Of a stretch of DNA of 64,000 nt, positions 44,301 to 54,433 are shown in pieces; the stretch's first letter is position 1, and every line of letters starts with the position of its first letter. Made by a program: the position numbers and the translations under genes. This stretch comes from Prototheca cutis. Taxonomy: Eukaryota; Chlorophyta; Trebouxiophyceae; Chlorellales; Chlorellaceae. The notes under the pieces are model-generated. The model saw only the letters and a program-made list of their open reading frames with translations. It was not told where the DNA came from and made no database searches. The DNA is taken from assembly GCA_002897115.2 (NCBI GenBank), contig BCIH01000014.1, forward strand, positions 183,707 to 247,706. Direction: 5' to 3'.

Positions 44301-47202
44301 CACCTGTGTTGCTGTATTCCCGCGCGGGTGTGGGCCTGGCGGGCGTGGGCTGCGTCGCCGCAGCGGTGGCAAGCTCACTGGGTGCGTTTGGCTGGCTGCG
44401 ACTCCCAGCCACCGTGATCCTGATGGAGGTCATTCCCTTTGTGGCGCTGGCCATCGGCGTGGACAACATGTTCATCCTGGCCGCAGCGCTGGAGCGCCAG
44501 CCCGCGCACCGCCTGGGGCCCCAGCGCGTGGGGCTGGCCCTGGCGGCGGTGGGGCCCAGCATCCTGTTTGCCACGGGGTGCGAGGTCCTGGCCTTTGCGC
44601 TGGGAGCGCTGACGCCCATGCCCGCGCTACGGGGGTTTGCGCTGTGCGCCGCGCTGGCCCTGGCGTTGGATTTCGCGCTGCAGGTCACCGTGTTCATGGC
44701 CGTGCTGTGCTTGGACGAGCGGCGTATCGCATCGGGAAGAGCCGATCTTTTGCCGTGCCTGCAGCTGCGCCCGCCGGCACCGTTGTTTGGGGACGACGAC
44801 AGCGAACTCTGGTCAGGATCTTTGGACGTCTGGGAATCGCCCGAGGAGCAGCTCCTCAGCGTTGCCGGGCCGGGCGTGGCCGAGCTCGGTGGGTGTGGTG
44901 CTGACGATGAAGACGAAGAGCGATGCATGGATGATAACCCAGTTGGTATCGTCCGACCGCGCGACAGACAAGCCCCCTGTGAAGGGGAGGAGGAGGAGGA
45001 GGAGGATACTACGCAGCCGCCACGTTGCTATCAACAACAGGTGGTCGACGACAGCGGGCCGGCGACCAGATTACAGAGACGACACACGCATCCAAACCTC
45101 CGTGGGGTGACGCCGGTGCTGCGGTCGCTGGTGGCCCGGTGGCTGGTGCCCATGCTGGCACGACCCGGGGTCAAAACCGGCGTGCTCGTCATTTTTGCCA
45201 CAGCGCTTGTGCTCAGTGCCGCTTCCCTGCCCAGATTACAGAGGTATAGATGTGTTGAGTTGGGCGGGGAGAGAGGGGGGGTTGGCAGACGGGGTTGTTC
45301 TCATCACTGCCATCGATGCATTCCAATTTCGGCAACCTGCCTCGAATATTGCAGGGGCCTGGAACAGACCACGGCGTTGCCGTCAGATTCTTTCCTGCAA
45401 GACTATTTCCGGGACGTCACGCAGCTCCTGCGTGTCGGTCCCCCATTGTACTTCGTGGTGCAGAACATTTCGGTAGCTGAGCACGAGGGAGGAGTGGTGA
45501 GTGGGAGGACAGCATCGTCTGCGGTCGGGAGACAACCAGCGGTTGGCGCCGCCCGAGGGCTGGCAACGGCGACGGGTGTGGCGTTCATGCTGCACAATGG
45601 CAGCACGCCAGGTGATGACGTCCTGGCTATCTGTTCGGTGTCGGGATGCGACCCTGACTCGTTACTGAATGCCATTGCCCAGGAAGCACGGGCTCCCTGG
45701 GCCTCATACCTCGCGGGGCCCGCCGCCTCGTGGCTCGACGATTTCATCACTTGGCTCAGCCCCGAGGCTTCCCTCTGCTGCCGTCAACGCAAGACAACAA
45801 TCGCAGAAGCAGTGGCGGTGGATAAAGGCACTGCAGCCCAGTCATCATACTGCCCGCCTCCGGACCAGGAGCCTTGCGCATCGGATCCGGGGGCCTGCGC
45901 CGGCTGCACGGCGTGTCTGGCGCCGGGGCAACTGCGGGGAAATCGCCCGACAGCGGAGCAGTTTCGTGCTTTCTTGCCCTGGTTCCTCGCCGCCAAGCCG
46001 AGTCAGGCCTGCGCCAAGGGCGGCGCGGGCGCCTATGACGTCGCGATCCAGCGGACAGCTGTGGGCGGCATCGCAGGGCTGGACGACGGCCGCGTTGCTG
46101 CTTCGGCCTTTCGGACCGCATACACGCCGCTGGCGAAGCAGTCTGACTTCATCGAGGCAATGCGCGCGTCCCGGGAGTTTGCCACCCGTCAATCGCGTGC
46201 ACTGGGCATCAAAGTGTATTCATATTCCATCTTCCATGTGTTTTTCGAGCAGTACCTGGCCATCGGTGGCCAGGCTGCCGCCACGCTGGGCATGGCGTTG
46301 GCGGCTATTGCCATCGCCGCCCTCGCCTTTACCGGTGCGTGGGTGTATGTCGGTGGTGTGGGGTTTGTGCCTGATGGGGTTTGGTAGGGAGGAGGGACAC
46401 TGCTACTGCCATCCGTTCAAACACCCGGAACATTGCCTGCAACCCCTACTCACGCAGGGAGCCCCGGGGCGGCAGCGATGCTACTGGCCGTGCTTCTTTC
46501 CATGACGCTGGACATGATCGGCTGGATGGTGCTCAGGGGCATCCAGCTCAATGCAGGTGAGCAGTCATGTTGGATGCAAGCACGGGACGGCAGCGGGGAA
46601 CCGGCGTGGGCGCTGTATTTTGCCGGTGGGTCTTGTGCTTCACTGCCTGCTGTCGATAATCCCTGCAACCCCTCCCTGGACCGGGCCCATCAACGTCACT
46701 TGCAAGCACAACGGACGAACACACAACTGATGCAGTGTCACTGGTCAACCTTGTGGCTGCATGCGGCATTGGGGTCGAGTTTTGCGCGCACCTGCTGCAC
46801 GCGTTTCTTGAGGAGCCCGGTGGCCGGGAGGAAAGGGCGGCGGCCGCGCTGATCGCGGTGGGCGCGCCCGTGCTGTCGGGCATCACGCTGACCAAGGTCG
46901 TGGGCGTGGCCGTGCTCGGGTTTGCCCACAGCGCCATTTTCCGGGTGTACTTTTTCGAAATGTACCTGGCGCTGGTGGTGGTCGGCGCCGCGCATGGACT
47001 GGTGCTCCTGCCAGTGCTGCTGTGCCTGGCCGGGCCCCGTGGCTGGGACAGGTGGGACCTCCGCCCGGCCGCCAGCCTGTCCCAGGGGCCCCAGCCCATT
47101 GGCAGCCCGTGCAGGGGGCGCGACTTGTCCTCTGCCCTGCCTTCCAGCACGCTGAGGGACGATCGCAGCTCGCCCTCATTATGGCATGCGGGCCGGGAGT
47201 GA
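41392..47202 (+). CDS. NPC1-like sterol transporter (Niemann-Pick C1 family)
   Basis: Ten exons: 41392-41438, 41546-41765, 42010-42272, 42483-42567, 42685-43242, 43362-43602, 43875-45243, 45355-46334, 46458-46556, 46736-47202 (1442 residues; human NPC1 has 1278). It moves sterol out of late endosomes/vacuoles. A signal peptide (MHLVALCFAFLVPAIW) precedes the Cys-rich sterol-binding N-domain (LQTVCPQL, HFCCTEEQLDVI, GCPACSHNFKQLFCLLSCHPDQ). The sterol-sensing/RND core follows (ATVILMEVIPFVALAIGVDNMF). The third lumenal domain has WLDDFITWLSPEASLCC and FFEQYLAI. The last helices read VSLVNLVAACGIGVEFCAHLL and SGITLTKVVGVAVLGFAHS. Extra length lies in an acidic loop (about 44930-45010) and a lumenal insertion. 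Confidence 0.94.
43826..43866 (+). repeat. C/A homopolymer tracts before an NPC1 acceptor
   Basis: Alternating runs of C and A (CCCCCC AAAAAAA CCCCC AAAAAA CCCCC) end 8 bases before the acceptor at 43874. Confidence 0.9.
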
Positions 47203-47282
47203 CCCTCCACATGGCAATATCATGATGATACTTTAAGAGACAACCGAAAGCTGTTGCTTTCTGGGGGCCCCAAGCAGAATGA

Positions 47283-48643
47283 CTATGTTACAGAGGCTGC
47301 TGGAACTCCGCCGGATGGAAGGCATTGTTGTTGTGCTGCACTGCCACAGCGGCCCAGGCCGGCATGGGGGTGGATGCCTCTGACGCCATGTTTGGTGATG
47401 ACGTAATCGCAGCGCCGGGGTGGGAGCCAGGGGCTCCACAGCACATGCATGCTGCGCTGGCCGCTGGGGGATGGCTCCTGCCCAGGCTCCGGAGGCTGCC
47501 GCGGTGCGACCGTCGCTACAGCGCCCCGCCCTGCAGCTGCTACGGTTCTCCACTCAGCTGTGCTGCTCCGCTCCACATCAACCACTGCGTCCCCATCCCG
47601 GGCTAGGAACACGCGCGTGTTGACGCAGCAGGACCAGGAAAACCCGAGCGCCGGCAGCACCTCACGACCCGAAGAGAGCAGGGCTCGCCCTGCGGTCGCA
47701 GCGCGGCTCAGTGGGGTCCCGTCCCTGCCGTCATCGTCGATGGCATCAGACACCTGGTTGGTCACCAGGATTGCCAGGTTGTAGGCATCGGCAAGCTCCC
47801 GGAGCAGCGAAGCGATGCGGAACAGCAGCTCGGTTCTCTGGACAAGCTCGGTTACGCCTGCACCGTCAGGCAGCTCCCGGCAGCAGCCAGCCAGCGAGTC
47901 GATGACCAGGAGATGCACGGGTTCAGGGCTGGCCGCGCGCTGCTCAAGCAACGGCCGCAGCGACTGCAGTCGAGTCAGCAAGTCGTGGCCCGTCTCCATC
48001 CCACGCTCCACAAAGATGCCTGACACAATGGACTCGGTAGTTGGAGTTGTGGGGCCGATAGCGGCTGACTTGGCTGTCTTGGCTGGCACAGTGGCAGCTG
48101 CAGCGGCCGCCAGGGTCCGTAGCCGCTGCAGGGGTGGGTCCCCCTCGGTGTAGATGTATCTGCACCCGTTGCCAGGGAGAGCATACAATGTGGTGGAGAC
48201 AATATGCAAGATTATGGCAGACAAGCAGCGTCAGGATCGTAGTACAGTGACCGGGCTGGACAAGGTGCCCAGTTATCCGCATCCGTGCTGACCTCAAGCC
48301 AGCCACTCACACGCAGGATGCCGCCGCAGGGCTGGCCAGTCGACCTTGGATCAGGGCTTGCAGGCAGACCTGCGTCTTGCCCGTTGCCGCCTCACCTGCG
48401 CACGCACAACAACAGCATGGGCCCAAATGAACATAAAGATCTCGAATTATTCGTCCAAAGGTTGGTGACGAGCCCTCGTGTTTGACTCGTCTCCCCGACA
48501 CCGCCGGTGCGCGCACCAACAAGCTCCGTGATTCCGCCGCAGAGCAGGCCGCCGTCGAAAAAGGCGTCCAGCACATCGCATCCCAGCTTGCATCTGTGTC
48601 TCGAGAGGCTGCTTATCGCGCGACACTCGGGAACAGCCACCAT
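47283..48643 (-). CDS. XRCC3: RAD51 paralogue XRCC3 (recombinational DNA repair)
   Basis: Exons 48517-48643, 48311-48395 and 47283-48159 (362 residues). It works with RAD51C in homologous recombination. Family blocks: KLGCDVLDAFFDGGLLCGGITELVG, Walker A GEAATGKTQVCLQ, YIYTEGDPPLQRL, GHDLL, Walker B VHLLVIDSLAG, and AILVTNQVSDAI (the L2-like strand). The end HVLWSPWLPPRRCDYVITKHGVRGI is XRCC3-like, with a further 30-residue tail. The start was placed at MVAVPECRAIS; the frame is open to a Met at 48763. It converges with NPC1 (80 bases apart) and follows acireductone dioxygenase on the same strand only 165 bases downstream. Confidence 0.9.
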
Positions 48644-48808
48644 GGCGAAGGTTCTGCGGCACAGGAGCCTGTCGCCTTCATGTTTTGAAGCGCGGTTAAC
48701 ACAATGACGTAACGGATGGGTGGCCCCATCCATGTGGAGGGACGATGATGGGGTGGGATGCATTCTTCGTCTACTTTACACAGGGATGGCTCAAACCAGC
48801 AGACATCA

Positions 48809-49849
48809 CTACTGCACGGCGACGGGGAATGCCTTTGTGTAATTGATGCGAGAGGGGTGCTTGTCCTGTGGCCGGTTGTAGGGTGTCCAGACAGGCTCGC
48901 CCACAAAGAGCCTCAGTGCCTGCAGGGGATGGGCCGGACAGGGGCTGTTGAGGCTATTCCATGGAATTTCGCAGTCTCCTATCCCAAGCACGCCGATTTC
49001 CAGCCCTCTTGCCTTGATGTAGTTGCTGGTGTCGAGCGTGAACCGGTGGTAGATGCCTTCCGGCAGGACGAGCATGTCGCCCTTCTTCACGGCAATACGG
49101 ATCCATCTGTCCTCGGTGTCCCTGACGTCAAAGTACCCTGCAGTGGTAGTACGCAATGCATTCGGCTCTGCGAAAGAAAGGCGGGGAGCCCAGCACCTGC
49201 AGACAGCCTCGCGGAAGCAGAACAGGACCGAACAGTTTCACGACTGGCAACCCCTCCTCATCCTAGCCCAACCACCACCCACCGCTGCCATCCAGTACGT
49301 AGCGAATCTCCTCATCGGTGTGAATGTGCTCCTGGTAAAACATCTTGATCTTCTCATCGTAGCCAGGCAGTGTTGTGGGCGAGATGTTGACAGTATCCTA
49401 CAGTCCATTGGTTGTGATGGAGGGGCTTGGGCACAATCATTCTTGGGCTAGGTGTTCATGCCATCCACGTCGCACCGACCCGCCGCCACACAACCCTGAT
49501 GTACTCACCATTTCAACCCCCGCTCACCTCGTAGCTGTAGCCCCGGACTTTGCGAATGGCCGCCAGCCTCTCGGCACCTTCCTCGGTGTCGGGGTCAAAG
49601 CTCCAGCTCAGCACGCCCAGCGACCGCAGCACTTGGGCACTGGCGGCGACGTTGGGTTCCAACCTGTGGGTAATAGTGACGCATGATCAATAAAGTGTTC
49701 ATTTGTGTCGAAGGACATTCACGTCTGCAAGAATGTCAATGCCCACCAACAACAGCAGCACCCCACTTGTGAGGCAGCCTCTGGTCCTCGCTGGTGGTGT
49801 CCATGTAGTAGGCGTCCAGCTTCACCGCGCCCAGGGCATCAGGCTGCAT
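48809..49849 (-). CDS. Acireductone dioxygenase (methionine salvage)
   Basis: Exons 49767-49849, 49528-49663, 49283-49397, 49013-49137 and 48809-48919 (189 residues). It converts acireductone to 2-keto-4-methylthiobutyrate and formate with Fe2+ (or to another product with Ni2+). [18 protein letters not shown] opens the family core; metal ligands come from [17 protein letters not shown] (HxHxxxE) and the later His of [21 protein letters not shown] closes it. Intron 4 starts AAG|GCAAGA, a GC donor: only this joins NYIK to ALRLFVGEP as in animals and plants. That intron is a multiple of three, so retention would insert 31 residues without a stop. An acceptor-like CAG at the start Met leaves an upstream exon possible. 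Confidence 0.93.
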
Positions 49850-50428
49850 GGGCTGTGTCAAGACTGTGATGTCGCAGTGCGTACATGGGTTGCCAGTGAG
49901 TGCCAGGTGACCAGGTTACGGAACCCACAACCCATTCAGCGTCACACCTCGGCGAGCGCCAACTCCCGCGGCGTGGCCAATGTCGTCTGCACCATTCTTC
50001 CTCACCAGTGCGCCCCTTTCACACGTCAAGATATGTCGAGGAAAGTAGGCAAGCAAATGGGAAGCGCAAGGCAACTTTTCATCCGTGTGACGTGGATTGG
50101 CATTCCACTGCCAGAATATGCTGAAAATTGCTCGAACAATCGGCGGGGCGACAGTCCCTTCCAGCCCTTCCGGTGCACCACCCGCGCAGCACTTTTTTGC
50201 ACGACTGCACGATGATATTTATTCCGCACCAAAAATCCAGTCTAAGGACAGGGTGGGGCCAGTACGGAGCGCGCTCGTGGGCAGCCACCCTTCCACGTTC
50301 GGGGGCTGCGCAGTTGTGGGGGACGGGGCCACCAAGCCGCGCGCGCAGGCCCTTGAAGCGCCTGTTAACTCCAGAAATCAAGATAATGAAATGATTTCGG
50401 GGATTGACGATACAAATGGGAGTTGTAA
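49850..50428. other. Spacer between acireductone dioxygenase and the nuclease remnant
   Basis: 579 bases. Holds the dioxygenase promoter. I looked for the N-terminal half of the nuclease here and found none in frame; a GIDDT motif at about 50400 in another frame is discussed under rejected items. Confidence 0.45.
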
Positions 50429-51206
50429 CTCTGCGATTATGCCGGTTTCTCGTTCGGCGCCCTGCTCGACGTCACCTGCAGCTACAAATGGAGGAAGGAC
50501 GCGTTTGATGTGTACATGATGAGGTANATGGCCATGGACAAATCCATCNAGGANGTCATTGCCTGCACAGGGCACCAGCCCNGCAGGNTTGTCGTGTTCA
50601 TGGGCAATGCCAGCTTCAGGCACAACTCACCCGGCCATCCTCCGAGCCTGGGGTGGCGCCGCTGGGCCAAGCGCATGCGGGAGGCGCACGGACTGCTGGT
50701 GATAGAGGTCGACGAGTTCCGAACGTCGCAGGCGCCCCGGGGTTGTGCATGTGTGGGGTTGTCTTGTGGCTGCAGGGTTGGATGGGTGCGGGTAGTGGGC
50801 CGGGCGAGCAGATACAGAGGGGGGTTGGAGCAGTGCACGTGCGCATACGTGCGCAGACACACAATGTCCACGGGCTGCTGGTCACGCCGATCCCAAACGC
50901 GCAACGCCGCATATCTGTTCGGCGTGCGAGGCGCATGTGCGCCTGGGTGGATGCAGCACCGCCCGGAACAAGTACGCNNTCCTCAAATGCGACNGNTGTG
51001 GCGTGGTGTGGAACCGCGACGTCAACGCCGCGCGGAGCATCCGCCACCTGGGGGAGAGATGGGTCCTGACCGGCGACAGGCCGCCGCCTTTTGATCGCAA
51101 AACCGAGCTCGCCCCCCTTGCATGTCCCCCTCCCAGGCGCTCCACCTTGTATGATTTGATCACCAAGATGCTCCGCTGGCTCTGGCCTGCGGAACAGCAC
51201 CATTGA
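50429..51206 (+). pseudogene. C-terminal part of a Fanzor/TnpB (OrfB)-type RNA-guided nuclease, probably degenerate
   Basis: A frame opens after a stop at 50426-50428 and can be joined as 50429-50741 plus 50857-51206. It reads SYKWRKDAFDVYMMR, then VVFMGNASF (50591), SLGWRRWAKRMREAHGLL, VIEVDEFRTSQ, a zinc ribbon CSAC (50916-50927) with CDxC (50988-50999), and VVWNRDVNAARSIRHL. The last Asp of WNRD (51018-51020) is the RuvC-III residue of OrfB/TnpB nucleases. In the RuvC-II strand the usual Glu is replaced (MGN), while a Glu stands in DEFRTS, the rearranged layout described for eukaryotic Fanzor proteins. No RuvC-I half, start or intact N-terminus was found, and eight or more ambiguous bases fall in the frame. 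Relic of a mobile element or a partly mis-assembled intact copy. Confidence 0.72.
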
Positions 51207-51525
51207 ACACGTGCTGTGAGGCCAGTTTGTTTCTGGGTAACCTTCGCAGATCTCTTGTGAGGTGCGCCCCAGTTTGTCTGGAATCGTACCCCACCCGAAC
51301 AATCGTGAACCCCCCCTGGCGATTCGCCCCGAGATCGCTCGGTACCCCTGCTGATCCCTTGCATCCAACTGAGCTACCGCCCCGTTTCATATGTCATAAT
51401 ATTTTTTTTTACATCGATGTTGTGGTGATCGAGCATGGTTAGATAGGCCAGGTAGGGGCCCGGTACCAGGGCAACGAGCTCCGGAGCTTTACCTCGGGCC
51501 CTGGCAAACCGGCTAAGCGCAACCC
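51207..51525. other. Structured spacer downstream of the nuclease remnant
   Basis: Contains two adjacent perfect hairpins, 51318-51328 (GGCGA-T-TCGCC) and 51329-51342 (CCGAG-ATCG-CTCGG). On the minus strand it carries a Pol III A-box match (51365-51376) and near B-box (51280-51290). See findings. The promoter of the next gene must also lie here. Confidence 0.5.
51280..51383 (-). other. tRNA-like element with A box and near-B box
   Basis: Minus strand begins GGGGCGG then TAGCTCAGTTGG, a perfect eukaryotic A box and tRNA D-arm start. About 75 bases on is GGTACGATTCC, one mismatch from the B-box consensus. The acceptor stem does not close and the T stem pairs poorly, so it is not a working tRNA by eye; a tRNA pseudogene or tRNA-derived repeat is more likely. 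Confidence 0.35.
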
Positions 51526-52637
51526 ATGCTGGCCGCCACCCTGTTTGGATGGGGATCGGATGCGGATGACACGGATGCCGTGATTGAGGAGCAGATGGCC
51601 GCGTATGAGCGCCAGATCGAGAAAAGCCAGGAGGCCATGCCGGTCCCAACTTGGGATGGTGAGTTGCTGGTTGTAGGTCTCTGGATTCTCAGAGGACTGG
51701 TTCAGCGGAGGCCGCATGACGACAATTCAGGGCTGTCTATCCATTCGAAATTTCAATGTTCCATGCATGCCCGCCACGGCTGGAATTGGCTCCGTCATGG
51801 ATTGTGCATCAACNCCCCCGCCCCATCCCCACCCCCGCCCCATCCCCACCCCCGCCAACAAGGGTACGGTGGGCTGGTCAAGGTGAGCGAAGAGCATCTG
51901 GCACAACAAGTCCAGGAGCTGACACAGCGCCACCTGGCGGCCCGCCAGGCGGCCGGTGCAGCGGCCAAGGGAGCTGGTGGAGAACTGCCACGCCTGGCAT
52001 CACCCTTTGCCGCCGAGCCCGGGGTCAAACCCAACGGCGGTGCGCTGGGCCCGCTGCTGCCGCCGCCACTCCACGCAACGCTGGACCGTGCGGGGGCGGC
52101 ACTGGACCGGGATGACCGGGACGCGGCGGCTGTGGAACTGCGGACGATGCTGGCTGGTGTACCCCTGCATGCCTCAGAGGCCCTGGAAGCCGTGGTGGAT
52201 GTGGTGTTTGACCGATGGCCGGGTGAAGGCACTTCGCCTGCAGGGGGTTCCCCGCTGTCGACTGCACCCCGGCCGCACCTCGGCACGGCTCGGCAGGAGC
52301 TGCAGCAGGCACTCGCATTCCTTCGCAGGTGGGCTTCGACTTGTGGTGCTGGCATTGGGGTTTGAACAGGGGGAGGAGGGGGGTACTGATGGCTGCCTCA
52401 ATGTTTTTGAGGAAGAACGTGGTGCTGAGAACACCTGGAGAGCAACAACCGGCCAGATCTTGTTTCTGACAATGTGATGCATTAAACCAGCTCCTTTCAC
52501 ACTGCAGGAAGGAGCCCAGGAGGGCACTGGCAGTGCTTCGCTCGGCGCAGGAGGCTTTGCAGGGCTGTCAAAAGGGGCCCGACGCGTTTTGCGTGCAGCT
52601 CCTTGAGGATTTCATTTGCTCGAAGCGCCATGTCTGA
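51526..52637 (+). CDS. Unrecognised protein with coiled-coil segment
   Basis: Exons 51526-51658, 51863-52328 and 52508-52637 (242 residues), phases consistent. The start MLAATLFGWGSDADDTDAV is acidic; EEQMAAYERQIEKSQ and EEHLAQQVQELTQRHLAARQ are likely helical coiled coil; a Pro/Gly-rich linker follows; the C-terminal third (AVELRTMLAGVP, RQELQQALAFLRRKEPRRAL, QEALQGCQ) is again helical. No membrane helix, signal peptide or catalytic motif is visible and I assign no family. The acceptor before GYGGLVK is AAG rather than CAG, in a C-rich intron with one ambiguous base at 51814. Codon use looks like that of neighbours, so it is probably a real gene. Confidence 0.6.
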
Positions 52638-52916
52638 CGCTGCTTGACTGTTCTGGGGACCGAGATAATGCCTGGCTCATTTGGTGTTATCGCCGCTGGA
52701 TTTTGGTTGCGTCAGACTCGATGACACCTGGCTGACATGGCTACGGCCCTTGTTTCATTGTGAACCACGGGAATTCTTTTAATCCTTGCAGCACCGGGAG
52801 CAACAAATGCCAGCTCCTTGCGCGGGTGCATTCAGAGTCAAAACGACGTGCAGACCAAGGCAACGGGGCAGGCGGAGTTGATTTGGCTTGATATGCAATG
52901 CCCGTTCAGTTCAGGC

Positions 52917-53913
52917 TTATGCCACGCGGTACTCGCGCGGTACCCTGTTCCGGAGGTAGTACAGCTTGGCCCGGCGGACCTCCCGAGTGTCCAGGACCTT
53001 GATGTCCTGGATGTGCGGCGAGAAGCTGCGGGGAAGGCAGGGATTGCGGGGTCGAGAGTTGTGAAGATAAATTGATCCTTGTTTCTGTGTGCTAGGTGAG
53101 TGGGAAAAGGTGGGTGCAGCCACTCCGTGCCTGGCAGCTCTAACCTCGGAGCAGCTGCTGCAGGGGTACGATCGCCCACCACAAAAAGCACAGAATTCCC
53201 AGCAGCCACCAGCCTCCACAACACGTACAGTGGGAATGTCCGTTCCAGGGCGGCCGGCCCAATAAAGTTGCGGAGGGTGAATGTCGTCCGCATGGCTCGG
53301 TTGGACCTGGCGATGCACAGGCCACGGAAGGTCGTGGTGCGGCGCTTGTTCTCCGGCGTGGTCTGCGGAGCGGTGAGTCGGGTGGGCGTTTTGGTTCACA
53401 GGGCTGCGTGCGTCATCTCGCGCACGGGAGTGGCTGGGCGGGTCAGAGTCATCGGTGGGCAGCCCGTTCCCACCGGGATACCCCAGCGAGCGAGCGAGCG
53501 AGCGCGGCATACACTGCAAGCACACCCAACACAGACGCCTAGCCACGCACCAGTTTGAGCTCGATGACGGAACCCGGGCCAAAGCTAGGTATGTTTTTCT
53601 CCTTCATGGCCTTGTCCAAGGCCTCCTGCTCGAGCACACGCAGCATGAAGCCCATGCGCTTGGGCAGCGTCTTGCGCTTCACCAGCTCCTGGCTGGGCGT
53701 CCATGGGGCCTTGGGCTTGCCCGCCTCCGAGGGGCTGCCGAACGGCGCATTTGAGCCGGTAGCCCGGGAGGGACCCGCCTCCTCCGAGGTCGTCTGCACA
53801 CCGCGGGCCCAGACGCTGGGCAGCATCGCCGGCAGACCCTGCCTGGCTAGAGCCATGTCAGGGCTCACCGCCGACCGCACGGCCAGTGCAGTCTGGCAAA
53901 GACGCCGAAGCAT
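52917..53913 (-). CDS. Mitochondrial ribosomal protein bL19
   Basis: Exons 53551-53913, 53229-53362 and 52917-53025 (201 residues). Large-subunit ribosomal protein at the subunit interface. The bL19 core is unmistakable: PGSVIELKL, RRTTTFRGLCIARSNRAMRT, TFTLRNFIGPAALERTFPL, SPHIQDIKVLDTREVRRAK then LYYLRNRV. A long N-terminal extension starting MLRRLCQTALAVRSAV with AVWARGVQTTSEE-like composition (Arg/Ser/Ala, few acids) marks import; mitochondrial rather than plastid targeting is inferred from the Arg-rich start. It shares a 520-base divergent promoter region with fumarase. Confidence 0.9.
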
Positions 53914-54433
53914 GTTTCTACGTTCTATTCAGGGTCTAAATACGTGTAGTACCTGGTGCGGACAGCCACGCTGGGAGCACGTTCGTGCCAGGTATGCACG
54001 CCGATGGAGCCGTATATGGTCGGGAAGCGGCTGCAACTGATACCGCAGCCGACAATGATAAAAATATTTGGAAATGCGGGGCAGTGCGCCCCTGTCCAAA
54101 TCCTGTCGCAATGGGTCGGAATTGCGGGATGACAGTGCATCTGGCCAAGCCCTGTGATGGGGCGAGTGTCCGGGGTGGGGCCCTGCTCGCACTCGGGGCC
54201 GGGCCCTGGGACTCGGGCCCTCACCGCGCCTTGGGCCCCAGATGACGTGGAGCAGGGCGGGTACTACATTTGTCACCAAACCCGGGGATACGATTCTCAT
54301 GTGACGTAAGTAAGGCGTACTCCAGGCATTGCATTACCTTCTGGAGCATTTATTACACTTGATTGGGGGTGATCCTCACTGGCCCGCGCAGGGGGGCATC
54401 TGGTCTGGTGGTTCAGATCTCGCTTTCCTAACC
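53914..54433. promoter_or_regulatory. Divergent promoter region: mL19 / fumarase
   Basis: 520 bases between divergent starts of two nuclear genes for mitochondrial proteins, a layout that could couple their expression. No specific box identified. Confidence 0.5.

Noticed and set aside
43751..46387. Single continuous 878-residue reading frame for NPC1
   Set aside because: The frame runs through an intron (45244-45354) and past a donor at 46335. Splicing in phase gives conserved NPC1 sequence on both sides.
50392..50470. GIDDT as the RuvC-I motif of the nuclease
   Set aside because: The peptide (SGIDDTNGS) is in another frame from the C-terminal part, is too close to the RuvC-II region for a Fanzor, and no splice site joins it.
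51280..51383. Functional tRNA gene on the minus strand
   Set aside because: A box and near B box are present, but the 7-base acceptor stem has no partner and the T stem pairs poorly. Kept only as a tRNA-like element.
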